Part shown: positions 55,108 to 63,027 of the stretch, one piece after another
How positions within the stretch are numbered: the first letter of the stretch is position 1
Layout: every line of letters begins with the position of its first letter
Assembly (NCBI GenBank): GCA_003162415.1
Contig: PMOL01000004.1
Location: forward strand, 330,474-394,473
Direction of reading: 5' to 3'
Length of the DNA stretch: 64,000 bases
Source of the DNA: Candidatus Dormiibacterota bacterium
GTDB taxonomy: Bacteria; Chloroflexota; Dormibacteria; Aeolococcales; Aeolococcaceae
Notes under the pieces: generated by a model
What the model was told of the DNA's origin: nothing
The model's input: only the letters and a program-made list of their open reading frames with translations
The model's database searches: none
Program-made: the position numbers and the translations under genes

Positions 55108-56063
55108 TAGATCGGTGTCAGCCAGGCAGCGTATTTCGGGTCGCGACCGGTGACCACCTTCAGGTAGGCGTCCTGGACACGGTTGGTCAGCGGGCCGGGC
55201 TCGCCGTCACCGATGCGCCTCCGGTCGATCTCGATCACGGGTGCGACCTGCGCGCCGGTGCCCACCAGGAACACCTCGTCGGCGACATAGAGCTCGGAAC
55301 GATCGATCGACCGCTCGCGGACCTCAAGGCCAAGCTCCTCCTGAGCGAGATGCATCACCTTTGCACGGGTGATGCCTTCCAGGATGTTGTCCGATGGCGG
55401 CGGCGTGATGATCTCGCCCTTGCGGACGATGAAGATGTTCTCGGCGCTGCCCTCGCAGACGTGGCCGTCGCCGGACAGCATGATCGCCTCATCGAATCCG
55501 CTTTGCAGGGCCTCGCTTTTGGCGAGTGCGGAGTTCACGTACAGGCCGGTGCACTTGGTGCGCACCGGGGCCATCGCGTCGTCGATGCGCCGCCAGGACG
55601 ACACCATGCAACGGATCCCGCCATTGCCGACATAGAGGCCCATGGGAGCGGTCACGATTGCGAAGCTGTCGGGGACGTCGTGCAACTTCACCCCGATGAT
55701 CTCCGCCGACTTGAAGGAGAGTGGCCGGACGTAGGCGTCCTCGCGGTACTCGTTGCGGCGCAGGAGATCGATGGTGACTGCGACCAGCTCCTCCACGCTC
55801 CACGGGATTGTCATCTGCAGAGCGCGCGTGTTCTGGTGCATGCGCTCGAAGTGCTCCGGGACGCTGAGCGCGAACAGCTGCTCACGCTCCTCGTTCCAAT
55901 AGGCGCGAATGCCCTCGAAAACGCCGGTCCCATAGTTGAGACCGTGGGTGAGCAGGCCGACCTTGGCGTCTGCGTAGTGAACGACTTCACCGTTGAAGAA
56001 CACCCAGGACTTCTCGCGCAGCGACGTTGCCTCTGCAATTGGCTTGGGGACCGTTTGAGTCAT
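55104..56063 (-). CDS. ilvE: Branched-chain amino acid aminotransferase
   Basis: 319 residues, class IV PLP enzyme. It interconverts Leu/Ile/Val and their 2-oxo acids. LLTHGLNYGTGVFEGIRAYW at the N-terminus, the PLP lysine in TKCTGLYVNSALAKSEAL, then DEAIMLSGDGHVCEGSAENI and ERSIDRSELYVADEVFLVGT are typical ilvE blocks. Length is normal (E. coli 309). D-amino-acid aminotransferase is the main alternative but fits less well. ATG 56063 has a leaderless-type -10 box upstream. Confidence 0.94.
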   Translation of the reverse strand: MTQTVPKPIAEATSLREKSWVFFNGEVVHYADAKVGLLTHGLNYGTGVFEGIRAYWNEEREQLFALSVPEHFERMHQNTRALQMTIPWSVEELVAVTIDLLRRNEYREDAYVRPLSFKSAEIIGVKLHDVPDSFAIVTAPMGLYVGNGGIRCMVSSWRRIDDAMAPVRTKCTGLYVNSALAKSEALQSGFDEAIMLSGDGHVCEGSAENIFIVRKGEIITPPPSDNILEGITRAKVMHLAQEELGLEVRERSIDRSELYVADEVFLVGTGAQVAPVIEIDRRRIGDGEPGPLTNRVQDAYLKVVTGRDPKYAAWLTPIY

Positions 56064-56070
56064 CAGCGAC

Positions 56071-56076
56071 AGCCTA
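56071..56076 (-). promoter_or_regulatory. -10 box TAGGCT, leaderless promoter of ilvE
   Basis: TAGGCT ends seven bases before ATG 56063 on the minus strand; no ribosome binding site. Confidence 0.5.
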
Positions 56077-56129
56077 CAACCATACGCGGCAGAAGCCGTT
56101 ACCTCGGCCCACCTCGAGGGAGCCTTTGC

Positions 56130-56135
56130 TATGCT
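56130..56135 (+). promoter_or_regulatory. -10 box TATGCT of pckA
   Basis: Expected start near 56142 gives a ~70-base leader. GGAGGAG at 56204-56210 precedes ATG 56213, so this gene is of the classical leadered type. Confidence 0.45.
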
Positions 56136-56212
56136 CGCGAGGTCCGGAAAGCCTGCCTGGAGCGACGATCGAGGTCGAGCGGGGGATCGTGACCAGGGAT
56201 ATTGGAGGAGTC

Positions 56213-57772
56213 ATGTCCGCCGTCATCAATACCAATGCGAGCAGCCTCCCGGCTGCCCGCACCATCCGCTGGAACCCCTCCCCCGCGGAGTTGCGTGAAT
56301 TGACGTCGCGGATGCCCAACGCACGCCACACGGAGTTCGACAACTACAACGTTCAGACCAAGGTTGTCTCGCGAAGCAAGGCCAGCACCTACGTGGTCAC
56401 CGACCGGCCCGAGGAGCACTCCGACCAGACGATGAGCCGGGCCGACGCCGCCAAGATTGCCGGGCGCCAGGATGCCTACATCCACGACCAGGACATGCTC
56501 GTCATCGACGGGTACATCGGCAATGATCCCGAGTACCGCGTCGCGGCGCGGCTGTACATCGAAGCAGCCAATGCCAACGTCGCCGGCATGCAGCACTGGC
56601 TGTACTTCGAAGCCGAGGAGCCGGGACCCGACTTCGCTCCCGTGCTCACGGTCATCTACACGCCCAACCTTGACGCGCCCGGGTATCCGAACGATCGTGT
56701 GATTGCGGTCGACCTCGAGGCCGGGGTCACGCGCGTCCTCAACAGCGACTACTTCGGCGAGTCCAAGAAGGGCGGGCTGCGCATGTGGAACAAGCTCACC
56801 TACGACCAGGGTGGGCTCTCGCTGCACGCAGGATGCAAGGTTGTGCCGACCCCTCGCGGCGATCAGGCGCTGCTGATCATCGGCCTGTCGGGCACCGGGA
56901 AGACAACCACGACATTTACGCGCCAGAACGACAGCAAGCCGGTGCAGGACGACTTCGTCGCCCTCTACCCGGGCGGAAGGATCGTTGCCACCGAGAACGG
57001 TTGCTTCGCGAAAACTTTCGCGCTTGATCCGCAGTTCGAGCCGAGCATCTACGGCGCCGTCGTGAAACCGGAGGCGTACCTCGAGAACGTTTCGCAGAAC
57101 GACGACGGTGTCGTCGACTTCTTCGACACCGCCTACACGCCCAACGGACGCTCTGTGTTCCGAATGGACGCGCTGGGATGGCACAAGGATGCACGCGAGG
57201 TGGCGTCGGTCGACCACTTCCTGATCCTCAATCGCAACGACAATCTCATCCCGGGCGTGGCGCGACTCAATCGAGAGCATGCGGCGCTCTACTTCATGCT
57301 CGGCGAGACGCGAGGCACCTCGGCGGGTGGCAAGGAGGAGGCCGGCAGGTTCCTGCGCGTTCCCGGCACCAACCCCTTCTTCCCGCTCCGTCACGAGCAG
57401 CAGGGGAACCGATTCCTCGAACTCATGGACAGCAGCTCATTCGAGGTCTATCTGCTCAACACCGGTCGTGTCGGCGGCACCGACGAGGATGAGCGCGGCA
57501 AGAAGGTGTCAATCCCGTACTCGAGCGCCATCGTCAAGGCGATCTCGGAGGGGACCATCGAGTGGGAGCCGGATCCCGACTTCGGGTACGAGGTCGCGGC
57601 ATCGCTTCCCGGGCTCGACGACCCGGAGATCCTTCAGCCCCGCAAGCTGTACGAGCGCCAGGGCCGCATGGACGAATATCGCGCCCTGGTCGAGCGGCTC
57701 AAGGCCGAGCGTCGCGAATACCTCGCCACATTCCCCGGACTGCGCGAGGAGATCGTCAAGGCCGTCGCCTGA
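56213..57772 (+). CDS. pckA: Phosphoenolpyruvate carboxykinase (ATP)
   Basis: 519 residues. It converts oxaloacetate and ATP to PEP and CO2 for gluconeogenesis. The P-loop is IIGLSGTGKTTTT near residues 222-234 (ATP type; the GTP type has PSACGKTN), then QDDFVALYPGG with the metal-binding Asp pair, and ENGCFAKTF. The N-terminal half has DMLVIDGYIGNDPEYRVAAR, typical of the ATP-dependent family. It is clearly divergent from the E. coli enzyme (for instance TTTT in place of TTLS). ATG 56213 was chosen for the GGAGGAG three bases upstream. The convergent MBL gene starts four bases after its end. Confidence 0.9.
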   Translation: MSAVINTNASSLPAARTIRWNPSPAELRELTSRMPNARHTEFDNYNVQTKVVSRSKASTYVVTDRPEEHSDQTMSRADAAKIAGRQDAYIHDQDMLVIDGYIGNDPEYRVAARLYIEAANANVAGMQHWLYFEAEEPGPDFAPVLTVIYTPNLDAPGYPNDRVIAVDLEAGVTRVLNSDYFGESKKGGLRMWNKLTYDQGGLSLHAGCKVVPTPRGDQALLIIGLSGTGKTTTTFTRQNDSKPVQDDFVALYPGGRIVATENGCFAKTFALDPQFEPSIYGAVVKPEAYLENVSQNDDGVVDFFDTAYTPNGRSVFRMDALGWHKDAREVASVDHFLILNRNDNLIPGVARLNREHAALYFMLGETRGTSAGGKEEAGRFLRVPGTNPFFPLRHEQQGNRFLELMDSSSFEVYLLNTGRVGGTDEDERGKKVSIPYSSAIVKAISEGTIEWEPDPDFGYEVAASLPGLDDPEILQPRKLYERQGRMDEYRALVERLKAERREYLATFPGLREEIVKAVA

Positions 57773-57775
57773 CCG

Positions 57776-58414
57776 TCAGCCGTCGTGGCAGAAGTGCACC
57801 CTCTCCGGGGCGAGGGCTTTGAGGGTGCCGAGCGTGCCGCGCCACGCATCGATGTCGGCCGCCTGTCCGTCAGGCAGCGTGCCGGCGCCGGAGCTCTCCC
57901 AGATCCTCCGCGTGTACGCGGCATCGCCGATGAACAGTTCGGTGCCCAGATCGGTCGTCGCCACCACCGACTGGTGACCCGAGGTGTGACCCGGTGAGGT
58001 GACGATGCGCAGGTCGGGAGCAAGTTCGATACTGCCGTCCACGAGCTCGAAGGTTATCCCGGAAGCCTCGATCCACTCGGTGACCGCATCGCGCTCCTGG
58101 AGGATCCGCTCGTGCTCGGCGCGCTGGACCATCAGTGGCGCGTGGGCGAACGCAGGATTCTGCCCGCAGTGATCGAAGTGCAGATGCGTATTGATCACCA
58201 TGGTCACGTCCGTGGGGGCGAGGCCGTGGTCGGCAAGCGCGTCGGCGACGGTGCGGTTGACGACCTTGTAGTGGCGGAGCACCTCGTCCGGTCCGCCGCA
58301 GCCGGTGTCGACGAGAACCACGCCGAGATGCTCGTGCTGGATCACATACCCATGCACCGGCCAGGCACGAGCGGTCACGTACAGGTGGCCGAGGTCGAGC
58401 CGTTTGATCTCCAC
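57776..58414 (-). CDS. Metallo-beta-lactamase-fold hydrolase (lactonase-like)
   Basis: 212 residues. Zinc motif NTHLHFDHCGQN near residues 95-106, GHTSGHQSVVA with a metal His, and GDAAYTRR with the bridging Asp. The layout is that of AHL-lactonase/AttM-like hydrolases rather than beta-lactamases. Substrate unproven: a lactone, thioester or glyoxalase-type compound. GTG 58414 with AAGGAG just upstream. The methyltransferase gene lies upstream on the same strand, 25 bases away, so the two are probably cotranscribed. Confidence 0.85.
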   Translation of the reverse strand: MEIKRLDLGHLYVTARAWPVHGYVIQHEHLGVVLVDTGCGGPDEVLRHYKVVNRTVADALADHGLAPTDVTMVINTHLHFDHCGQNPAFAHAPLMVQRAEHERILQERDAVTEWIEASGITFELVDGSIELAPDLRIVTSPGHTSGHQSVVATTDLGTELFIGDAAYTRRIWESSGAGTLPDGQAADIDAWRGTLGTLKALAPERVHFCHDG

Positions 58415-58439
58415 GTGGTGCTCCTTTCGCTCCCGGCGC

Positions 58440-59222
58440 TCAGTCCGGACGCCGTCCCCACAGCAGGATGCGTCTGAACGGGTAGAAGTACGGGCGCTGA
58501 TCGCCGAGTGCCGCGTGCAATCGTGCGCGGTACCGAGCGACGAACTCCTCGTACAGCGGCCCGGGCAGTCGCGACTCGTAGTCGGTCAGGAGGGTGCCCC
58601 GAACCCACTCCACGACCGCATCCGGCGACTCGAGGACATGGCCGTAGATCTGGAGGCGCACGGACTGCGCGACGAAGCCGAGCTCATGGAGCAATGTGGC
58701 GTATTCCTCGGGCGGGAGCACCGAGAACGTTCTCGTGTAGCCCTGCATCGCCTCGACAAATGGCTCCTCGTGCGCGATGTCGGCAGCGAGGGTGTGGGAG
58801 ACGTGATCGAAATTGGCCGGCACCTGGACGGCCAGCTCGCCGCCCGGGGTCAGCATCGCGGTCAGCCGCGCAAACAGGGTCGGATGATCGCCGACCCATT
58901 GCAGCGCCGCGTTCGAGAAGACGACGTCGAATGGCGCATCCGGCTGCCATTTATTGATGTCGCCGCGTACGAATCGCAACCCTACGGTCTCGACGGTTCG
59001 GGCACGTTCGAGCATGGCGTCCGACGAATCGACACCAAGCGTTTCCGTAGCCTGCAGCTCGCGATGCAGGGCGGCCGTGAGCAACCCCGTTCCGCATCCG
59101 AGATCGACAACGCGACAGGCGGGCCGTCTGGTGATCAGTGCGACGAGGTCGTGAAAGGGTTGCTCCCGCTCCGCGCGAAAACGTTCGTACTGGCTCGGAC
59201 TCCACGTATCGCGCGCGATCAT
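58440..59222 (-). CDS. SAM-dependent methyltransferase (Tam-like)
   Basis: 260 residues, class I Rossmann fold. VVDLGCGTGLLTAALH near residues 36-51 binds SAM, followed by TLGVDSSDAMLERA, FDVVFSNAALQWVGDH and LTPGGELAVQVPANF. The N-terminus WSPSQYERFRAEREQPFHDL and the overall pattern match trans-aconitate 2-methyltransferases and relatives. Substrate uncertain. ATG 59222 fits the family start; the ORF continues upstream but only across the divergent promoter region. Cotranscribed with the MBL hydrolase. Confidence 0.87.
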   Translation of the reverse strand: MIARDTWSPSQYERFRAEREQPFHDLVALITRRPACRVVDLGCGTGLLTAALHRELQATETLGVDSSDAMLERARTVETVGLRFVRGDINKWQPDAPFDVVFSNAALQWVGDHPTLFARLTAMLTPGGELAVQVPANFDHVSHTLAADIAHEEPFVEAMQGYTRTFSVLPPEEYATLLHELGFVAQSVRLQIYGHVLESPDAVVEWVRGTLLTDYESRLPGPLYEEFVARYRARLHAALGDQRPYFYPFRRILLWGRRPD

Positions 59223-59272
59223 GCGGCGGGAACAGCGATGGTGGCCGGCGTCGTGAACATCGGCCGACAGGA

Positions 59273-59278
59273 TAGCGT
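59273..59278 (+). promoter_or_regulatory. -10 box TAGCGT, leaderless promoter of MFS gene
   Basis: TAGCGT ends six bases before GTG 59285; no ribosome binding site. Confidence 0.5.
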
Positions 59279-59284
59279 TGCCCG

Positions 59285-60538
59285 GTGCGATCCAGACTGT
59301 GGACCAGCCGGGCATTCCGAACGCTGGCGGTGGACGCGCGGTCGCTGCGTGAGTCGCGGCCGTTCCGTCGCCTCTGGGTCGGGCAGCTCATCTCCCTGGT
59401 GGGACGCCAGATAACCCTGGTCGCGGTGCCGTTCCAGGTGTACTCGCTGACACGCTCAGCGCTCGACGTCGGCCTGCTCGGGATCGTGCAGGCCGTGCCC
59501 CTGGTCTGTGGATCGCTCGGTGGCGGCGCGATTGCCGACCGCTTCGACCGCCGCCGGGTGCTCGTGGTGACCCAGCTCTGCCTCGCGGCGTGCTCGGGGC
59601 TTCTCGCGCTGGGAGCCTTCATCGGGCACCCTCCGCTGCTCGAGATCTATGCGGTGGTGGCGCTTGCGGCACTCGTGGGCGCAGTTGACGCGCCCACCCG
59701 CACCGCGATCATTCCGAACCTGGTCGGTGTCGACCGCCTCCCCGGGGCACTCTCGCTCAACATCGTGCTGTTCCAGACGACCCTGGTCGCCGGGCCCGCC
59801 ATCGGCGGATTGGTGATCGCCCACCTTGGCCTGCCGGCGGCGTACTCGGTGGATGTGGTCACGTTCAGCGCGGCGCTGACCGCGGTCGCGCTGCTGCCCC
59901 CGCAGGGCCGCTCTTCGAGCGAGCGGGAACGACCGGTGGCAGCGATCCTGCGCGGACTGAGCTTCGCTCGACGCCAGCCGGTGATCCTCGGCGGATTCGC
60001 GATGGACCTCGCGGCGATGATCTTTGGACTTCCCCGCGCGGTGTTCCCTATGCTCGCGGCGACAACCTTCCATGCCGGACCGCAGGGTCTGGGGCTGCTC
60101 TATGCGGCTCCCGGATTGGGAGCCGTCATCGCCGCGCTGACCAGCGGTAGCGTCGCTCGGTCGAAGCGTCTCGGGCGGATCATCGTGGTTGCGATCATCG
60201 CCTGGGGCCTGGCGATCATCGCGTTCGGTTTCGCCTCATCGCTCTGGGTCGCGCTGCTCCTGCTCGCGATCGCCGGCGGAGCGGACAGCTTCAGCGCGGT
60301 GTGCCGGACGACGATCATGCAGCGGATCGCGCCCGACGAATTGCGAGGCAGGCTCACAGCCCTGTACTTCATGGTGGTCGCGGGCGGCCCCAACCTCGGC
60401 GATGTCGAGACGGGCATCGTCGCGAATGCCTTCGGCGCGGAGGTCGCGATCGTCACCGGTGGCGCGCTGTGCCTGGTGGGACTCGGCGCGGCCACTGTCG
60501 CGTTCCCATCGGTGTGGCGCTATCGCAGCGACGTCTGA
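59285..60538 (+). CDS. Major facilitator superfamily exporter
   Basis: 417 residues, 12 predicted membrane helices. The N-terminus [20 protein letters not shown] is typical of EntS-like (MFS_3) exporters, with the cytoplasmic loop motif [15 protein letters not shown] between helices 2 and 3. The second half repeats the fold ([20 protein letters not shown]). Likely exports a drug or siderophore-like metabolite by proton antiport; substrate unknown. The GTG start follows a -10 box by six bases. Divergent from the methyltransferase. Confidence 0.87.
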   Translation: MRSRLWTSRAFRTLAVDARSLRESRPFRRLWVGQLISLVGRQITLVAVPFQVYSLTRSALDVGLLGIVQAVPLVCGSLGGGAIADRFDRRRVLVVTQLCLAACSGLLALGAFIGHPPLLEIYAVVALAALVGAVDAPTRTAIIPNLVGVDRLPGALSLNIVLFQTTLVAGPAIGGLVIAHLGLPAAYSVDVVTFSAALTAVALLPPQGRSSSERERPVAAILRGLSFARRQPVILGGFAMDLAAMIFGLPRAVFPMLAATTFHAGPQGLGLLYAAPGLGAVIAALTSGSVARSKRLGRIIVVAIIAWGLAIIAFGFASSLWVALLLLAIAGGADSFSAVCRTTIMQRIAPDELRGRLTALYFMVVAGGPNLGDVETGIVANAFGAEVAIVTGGALCLVGLGAATVAFPSVWRYRSDV

Positions 60539-60608
60539 GGAATCAGTGCGGCGTTCGCTTCATCGCATCTCGGCGGCGAACGGCTGACGATGTCTCTAAG
60601 CCGCCATG

Positions 60609-60614
60609 TATCGT
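60609..60614 (+). promoter_or_regulatory. -10 box TATCGT before ccr
   Basis: TATCGT ends ten bases before ATG 60625; a very short leader is expected and no clear ribosome binding site is seen. Confidence 0.4.
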
Positions 60615-60624
60615 CCGAGGCCCG

Positions 60625-61866
60625 ATGCCAACTCAAGATCTGACCGATGTCGGCTCGATGCCGCGCCTTGGTGCCATCCCCGCGCGGATGCACGCACAGG
60701 TCATCCGACCTGAGCGATACGGCGACCCCCAGACCGCGTTCGCGGGCGAGACCCTGGCAACGCCGAGGCCTGGCCCAGGACAGGTCCTCGTTTACGTGAT
60801 GGCGGCAGGCGTCAACTACAACAACGTGTGGGCGGCGCTGGGGCGACCGGTCGATGTAATCGCTGCGCGACGCAAGGCGGGAGAGGCAGAGAGCTTCCAC
60901 ATCGGCGGCAGCGACGCATCGGGCATCGTCTGGGCGGTGGGCGACGGAGTCGACAGCGTTCGCGTCGGCGACCACGTGGTCGCGCACTGCGGCGTCTGGG
61001 ATCCCGCCGACCCGTGGATCACCGGCGGCGGCGACCCGATCATCGCGCCCAGCGCTCGGATCTGGGGATACGAGACCAATTGGGGGAGCTTTGCGCAGTA
61101 CACGCTCGTCCAGGCGCACCAGCTCCTCCCCAAATCGCCCGACCTCAGCTGGGCGGCGGCGGGGGCATGCATGCTGGTCGGTGCAACCGCGTATCGCATG
61201 CTCTGCTCGTGGCATCCGCACTCCGTTGCCGAGAATGACGTCGTTTTGGTGTGGGGTGGTTCGGGCGGACTGGGCTCGCAGGCGATTCAGATCGCCAAGG
61301 CCAGGGGAGCGATCCCGATCGCGGTGACATCGGGCCCGGAACGTGGTCAGTACTGTGTCAACCTCGGAGCACGCGGCTACATCGACCGGCGCGAGTTCTC
61401 GCATTGGGGGGTGATCCCCGACTGGCGCGACGATGCGGCGTTCGCGACCTGGACTGCTGGGGCGCGCGCATTCGGGACAGCGCTCTGGAACGTGCTGGGA
61501 GAACGCCGCAACCCGCGAATCGTTTTCGAGCATCCGGGCGAGGACACCATCCCCACCTCCATCTTCGTCTGCGACAACGGCGGCATGGTGGTCATCTGCG
61601 CGGGGACGACCGGGTATCACGCTGCGGTGGACCTGCGCTATCTCTGGATGCGCCAGAAACGTTTGCAGGGCTCGCATTTCGCCAACGACGCGGAGTGCGC
61701 GGCGTACAACCAGATGGTTGCGCGGGGCGAGGTCGATCCCTGCCTGTCACAGACGTTCGCCTTCACCGAGGTTGGTCTCGCGCATCAGCTCATGCGGGAG
61801 AACCGCCATCCGGTGGGCAACATGTCGATCCTGGTCGGCGCGCGCGACGCGGAGCAGCGCGACTGA
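60625..61866 (+). CDS. ccr: Crotonyl-CoA carboxylase/reductase
   Basis: 413 residues, MDR-family enzyme. It reductively carboxylates crotonyl-CoA to ethylmalonyl-CoA with NADPH and CO2, the key step of the ethylmalonyl-CoA pathway and a source of extender units. Typical blocks: [13 protein letters not shown] (residues 61-73), [13 protein letters not shown] (146-158), the cofactor loop [23 protein letters not shown] (301-312), CAGTTGY and [12 protein letters not shown]. Plain enoyl or crotonyl reductases lack several of these. I did not map the CO2-binding residues one by one. The stop lies two bases from the end of the convergent LuxR regulator. Confidence 0.88.
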   Translation: MPTQDLTDVGSMPRLGAIPARMHAQVIRPERYGDPQTAFAGETLATPRPGPGQVLVYVMAAGVNYNNVWAALGRPVDVIAARRKAGEAESFHIGGSDASGIVWAVGDGVDSVRVGDHVVAHCGVWDPADPWITGGGDPIIAPSARIWGYETNWGSFAQYTLVQAHQLLPKSPDLSWAAAGACMLVGATAYRMLCSWHPHSVAENDVVLVWGGSGGLGSQAIQIAKARGAIPIAVTSGPERGQYCVNLGARGYIDRREFSHWGVIPDWRDDAAFATWTAGARAFGTALWNVLGERRNPRIVFEHPGEDTIPTSIFVCDNGGMVVICAGTTGYHAAVDLRYLWMRQKRLQGSHFANDAECAAYNQMVARGEVDPCLSQTFAFTEVGLAHQLMRENRHPVGNMSILVGARDAEQRD

Positions 61867-61867
61867 G

Positions 61868-62533
61868 CTAGGGGTGCGCGGCGAGGTAGACGAGCGCCGC
61901 CTTGACGCGACGGTGAACGTCCGGCTCCTCGGAGAGCTCCAGCTTCGAGAAGATCGCGTTGATGTGCTTCTCGACCGCGCGCTCGGTGAGAAAGAGCGCT
62001 GCGGCGATGCCGGCATTGTTCCTTCCCATCGCCACCTGCTGGAGCACATCGCGCTCGCGAGGCGTCAATTGAGCGATCGGCGAGTCACGCACCGCGCTGC
62101 GCGCCGCGACGAGCACCTCGACCACACGCGGGTCGATCACCGACCCACCCCGCGCGACCTCGCGCACCGCGCCGACGAGCTGGTCGATGTCGGAGACGCG
62201 CTCTTTCAACAGGTACGCGCGGCCGCTTGCGCCCTTCTCGAGCAGCGCCAGCGCGTACTCCGGCTCCGCGTACTGGCTCAGGACCACAACGCCCACCTCG
62301 GGACGCTCGGCACGCAGGCGTTCGGCGGCCCGAAGGCCCTCGTCGGTCCCGGTCGGTGGCATCCGGATATCGGTGATCACGACCGCAGGGCTGTGCTCCT
62401 CGATAGCGCGCTCCAGCCCGGGGAGGTCGACGCAACTCTCGATCAGCTCGATCTCGTCAGAGGTCTCGAGCAGCTGCCGGATGCCCTCTCGCAGCAGGTA
62501 ATTGTCCTCGGCGAGGACGACGCGGATCGGCAC
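61868..62533 (-). CDS. LuxR/NarL-type response regulator
   Basis: 221 residues. Receiver (1-120): acidic pair in LAEDNYLLREG, phospho-Asp in VVITDIRMP near residue 55, Lys in AYLLKERVSD. HTH_LuxR (about 150-210): LTPRERDVLQQVAMGRNNAG then IAAALFLTERAVEKHI. The regulator should dimerise on phosphorylation and bind DNA. Its likely partner is the histidine kinase at 63028 onward. GTG 62533 follows TATCCT by six bases (leaderless type). A perfect palindrome at 62569-62591 upstream is a candidate site for it. Confidence 0.93.
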   Translation of the reverse strand: MPIRVVLAEDNYLLREGIRQLLETSDEIELIESCVDLPGLERAIEEHSPAVVITDIRMPPTGTDEGLRAAERLRAERPEVGVVVLSQYAEPEYALALLEKGASGRAYLLKERVSDIDQLVGAVREVARGGSVIDPRVVEVLVAARSAVRDSPIAQLTPRERDVLQQVAMGRNNAGIAAALFLTERAVEKHINAIFSKLELSEEPDVHRRVKAALVYLAAHP

Positions 62534-62539
62534 GCCATG

Positions 62540-62545
62540 AGGATA
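62540..62545 (-). promoter_or_regulatory. -10 box TATCCT, leaderless promoter of the LuxR regulator
   Basis: TATCCT ends six bases before GTG 62533 on the minus strand; no ribosome binding site. Confidence 0.55.
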
Positions 62546-62568
62546 GGGGGGAGTGGGTGCCGGGTGCC

Positions 62569-62591
62569 TGCATCACCCCGGAAGTGATGCA
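62569..62591. promoter_or_regulatory. Palindrome TGCATCAC-N7-GTGATGCA
   Basis: Perfect 8-base arms in the 107-base gap between the divergent regulator genes, upstream of both. A strong candidate operator, perhaps for the adjacent LuxR regulator. Confidence 0.6.
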
Positions 62592-62640
62592 AGTACGCTT
62601 GCCACTTCTCGGCCATCGGGATACCGTTCGAGATGTTGAG

Positions 62641-63021
62641 ATGAGTATCCGAGTGTTGATCGTCGACGACCAGGCACCGTTCCGCGACGTCGCGCGAACG
62701 GTCGTCGAGCTCACCGACGGCTTTGAGGTGGTCGGAGAGGTCGAGACTGGGGAGGACTCGGTCACCTCGGCTCGCGATCTCCGCCCCGACCTCGTCCTCA
62801 TGGATGTGAATCTCCCCGGAATCAGCGGGCTCGACGCAACCCGGCAGATCCTCGCCGGAGTGGAGAATGCCAAACCGGTCGTGGTACTCGTCCTGTCGAC
62901 CTATGAGGCTGACGAGTACGGGCCCCGGGCCGCCGAAGCGGGCGCCGCCGGGTTCATCTCCAAGTCCGACTTCAGTCCCGACCGGCTCGCGGAGGCGTGG
63001 GCCTCAGCGACATCCGCGTAG
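62641..63021 (+). CDS. Stand-alone receiver-domain response regulator
   Basis: 126 residues, one receiver domain. VLIVDDQAPFRDVART supplies the acidic pair, LVLMDVNLPG the phospho-Asp, VLVLSTYEADEY the Thr/Ser switch region and GFISKSDFS the Lys. There is no output domain, so it may act as a phosphate sink or by protein contact in the same circuit as the LuxR regulator and kinase. ATG 62641 was chosen; the frame continues upstream to 62557 across the palindrome and is not credible there. Confidence 0.88.
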   Translation: MSIRVLIVDDQAPFRDVARTVVELTDGFEVVGEVETGEDSVTSARDLRPDLVLMDVNLPGISGLDATRQILAGVENAKPVVVLVLSTYEADEYGPRAAEAGAAGFISKSDFSPDRLAEAWASATSA

Positions 63022-63027
63022 CGCGGG

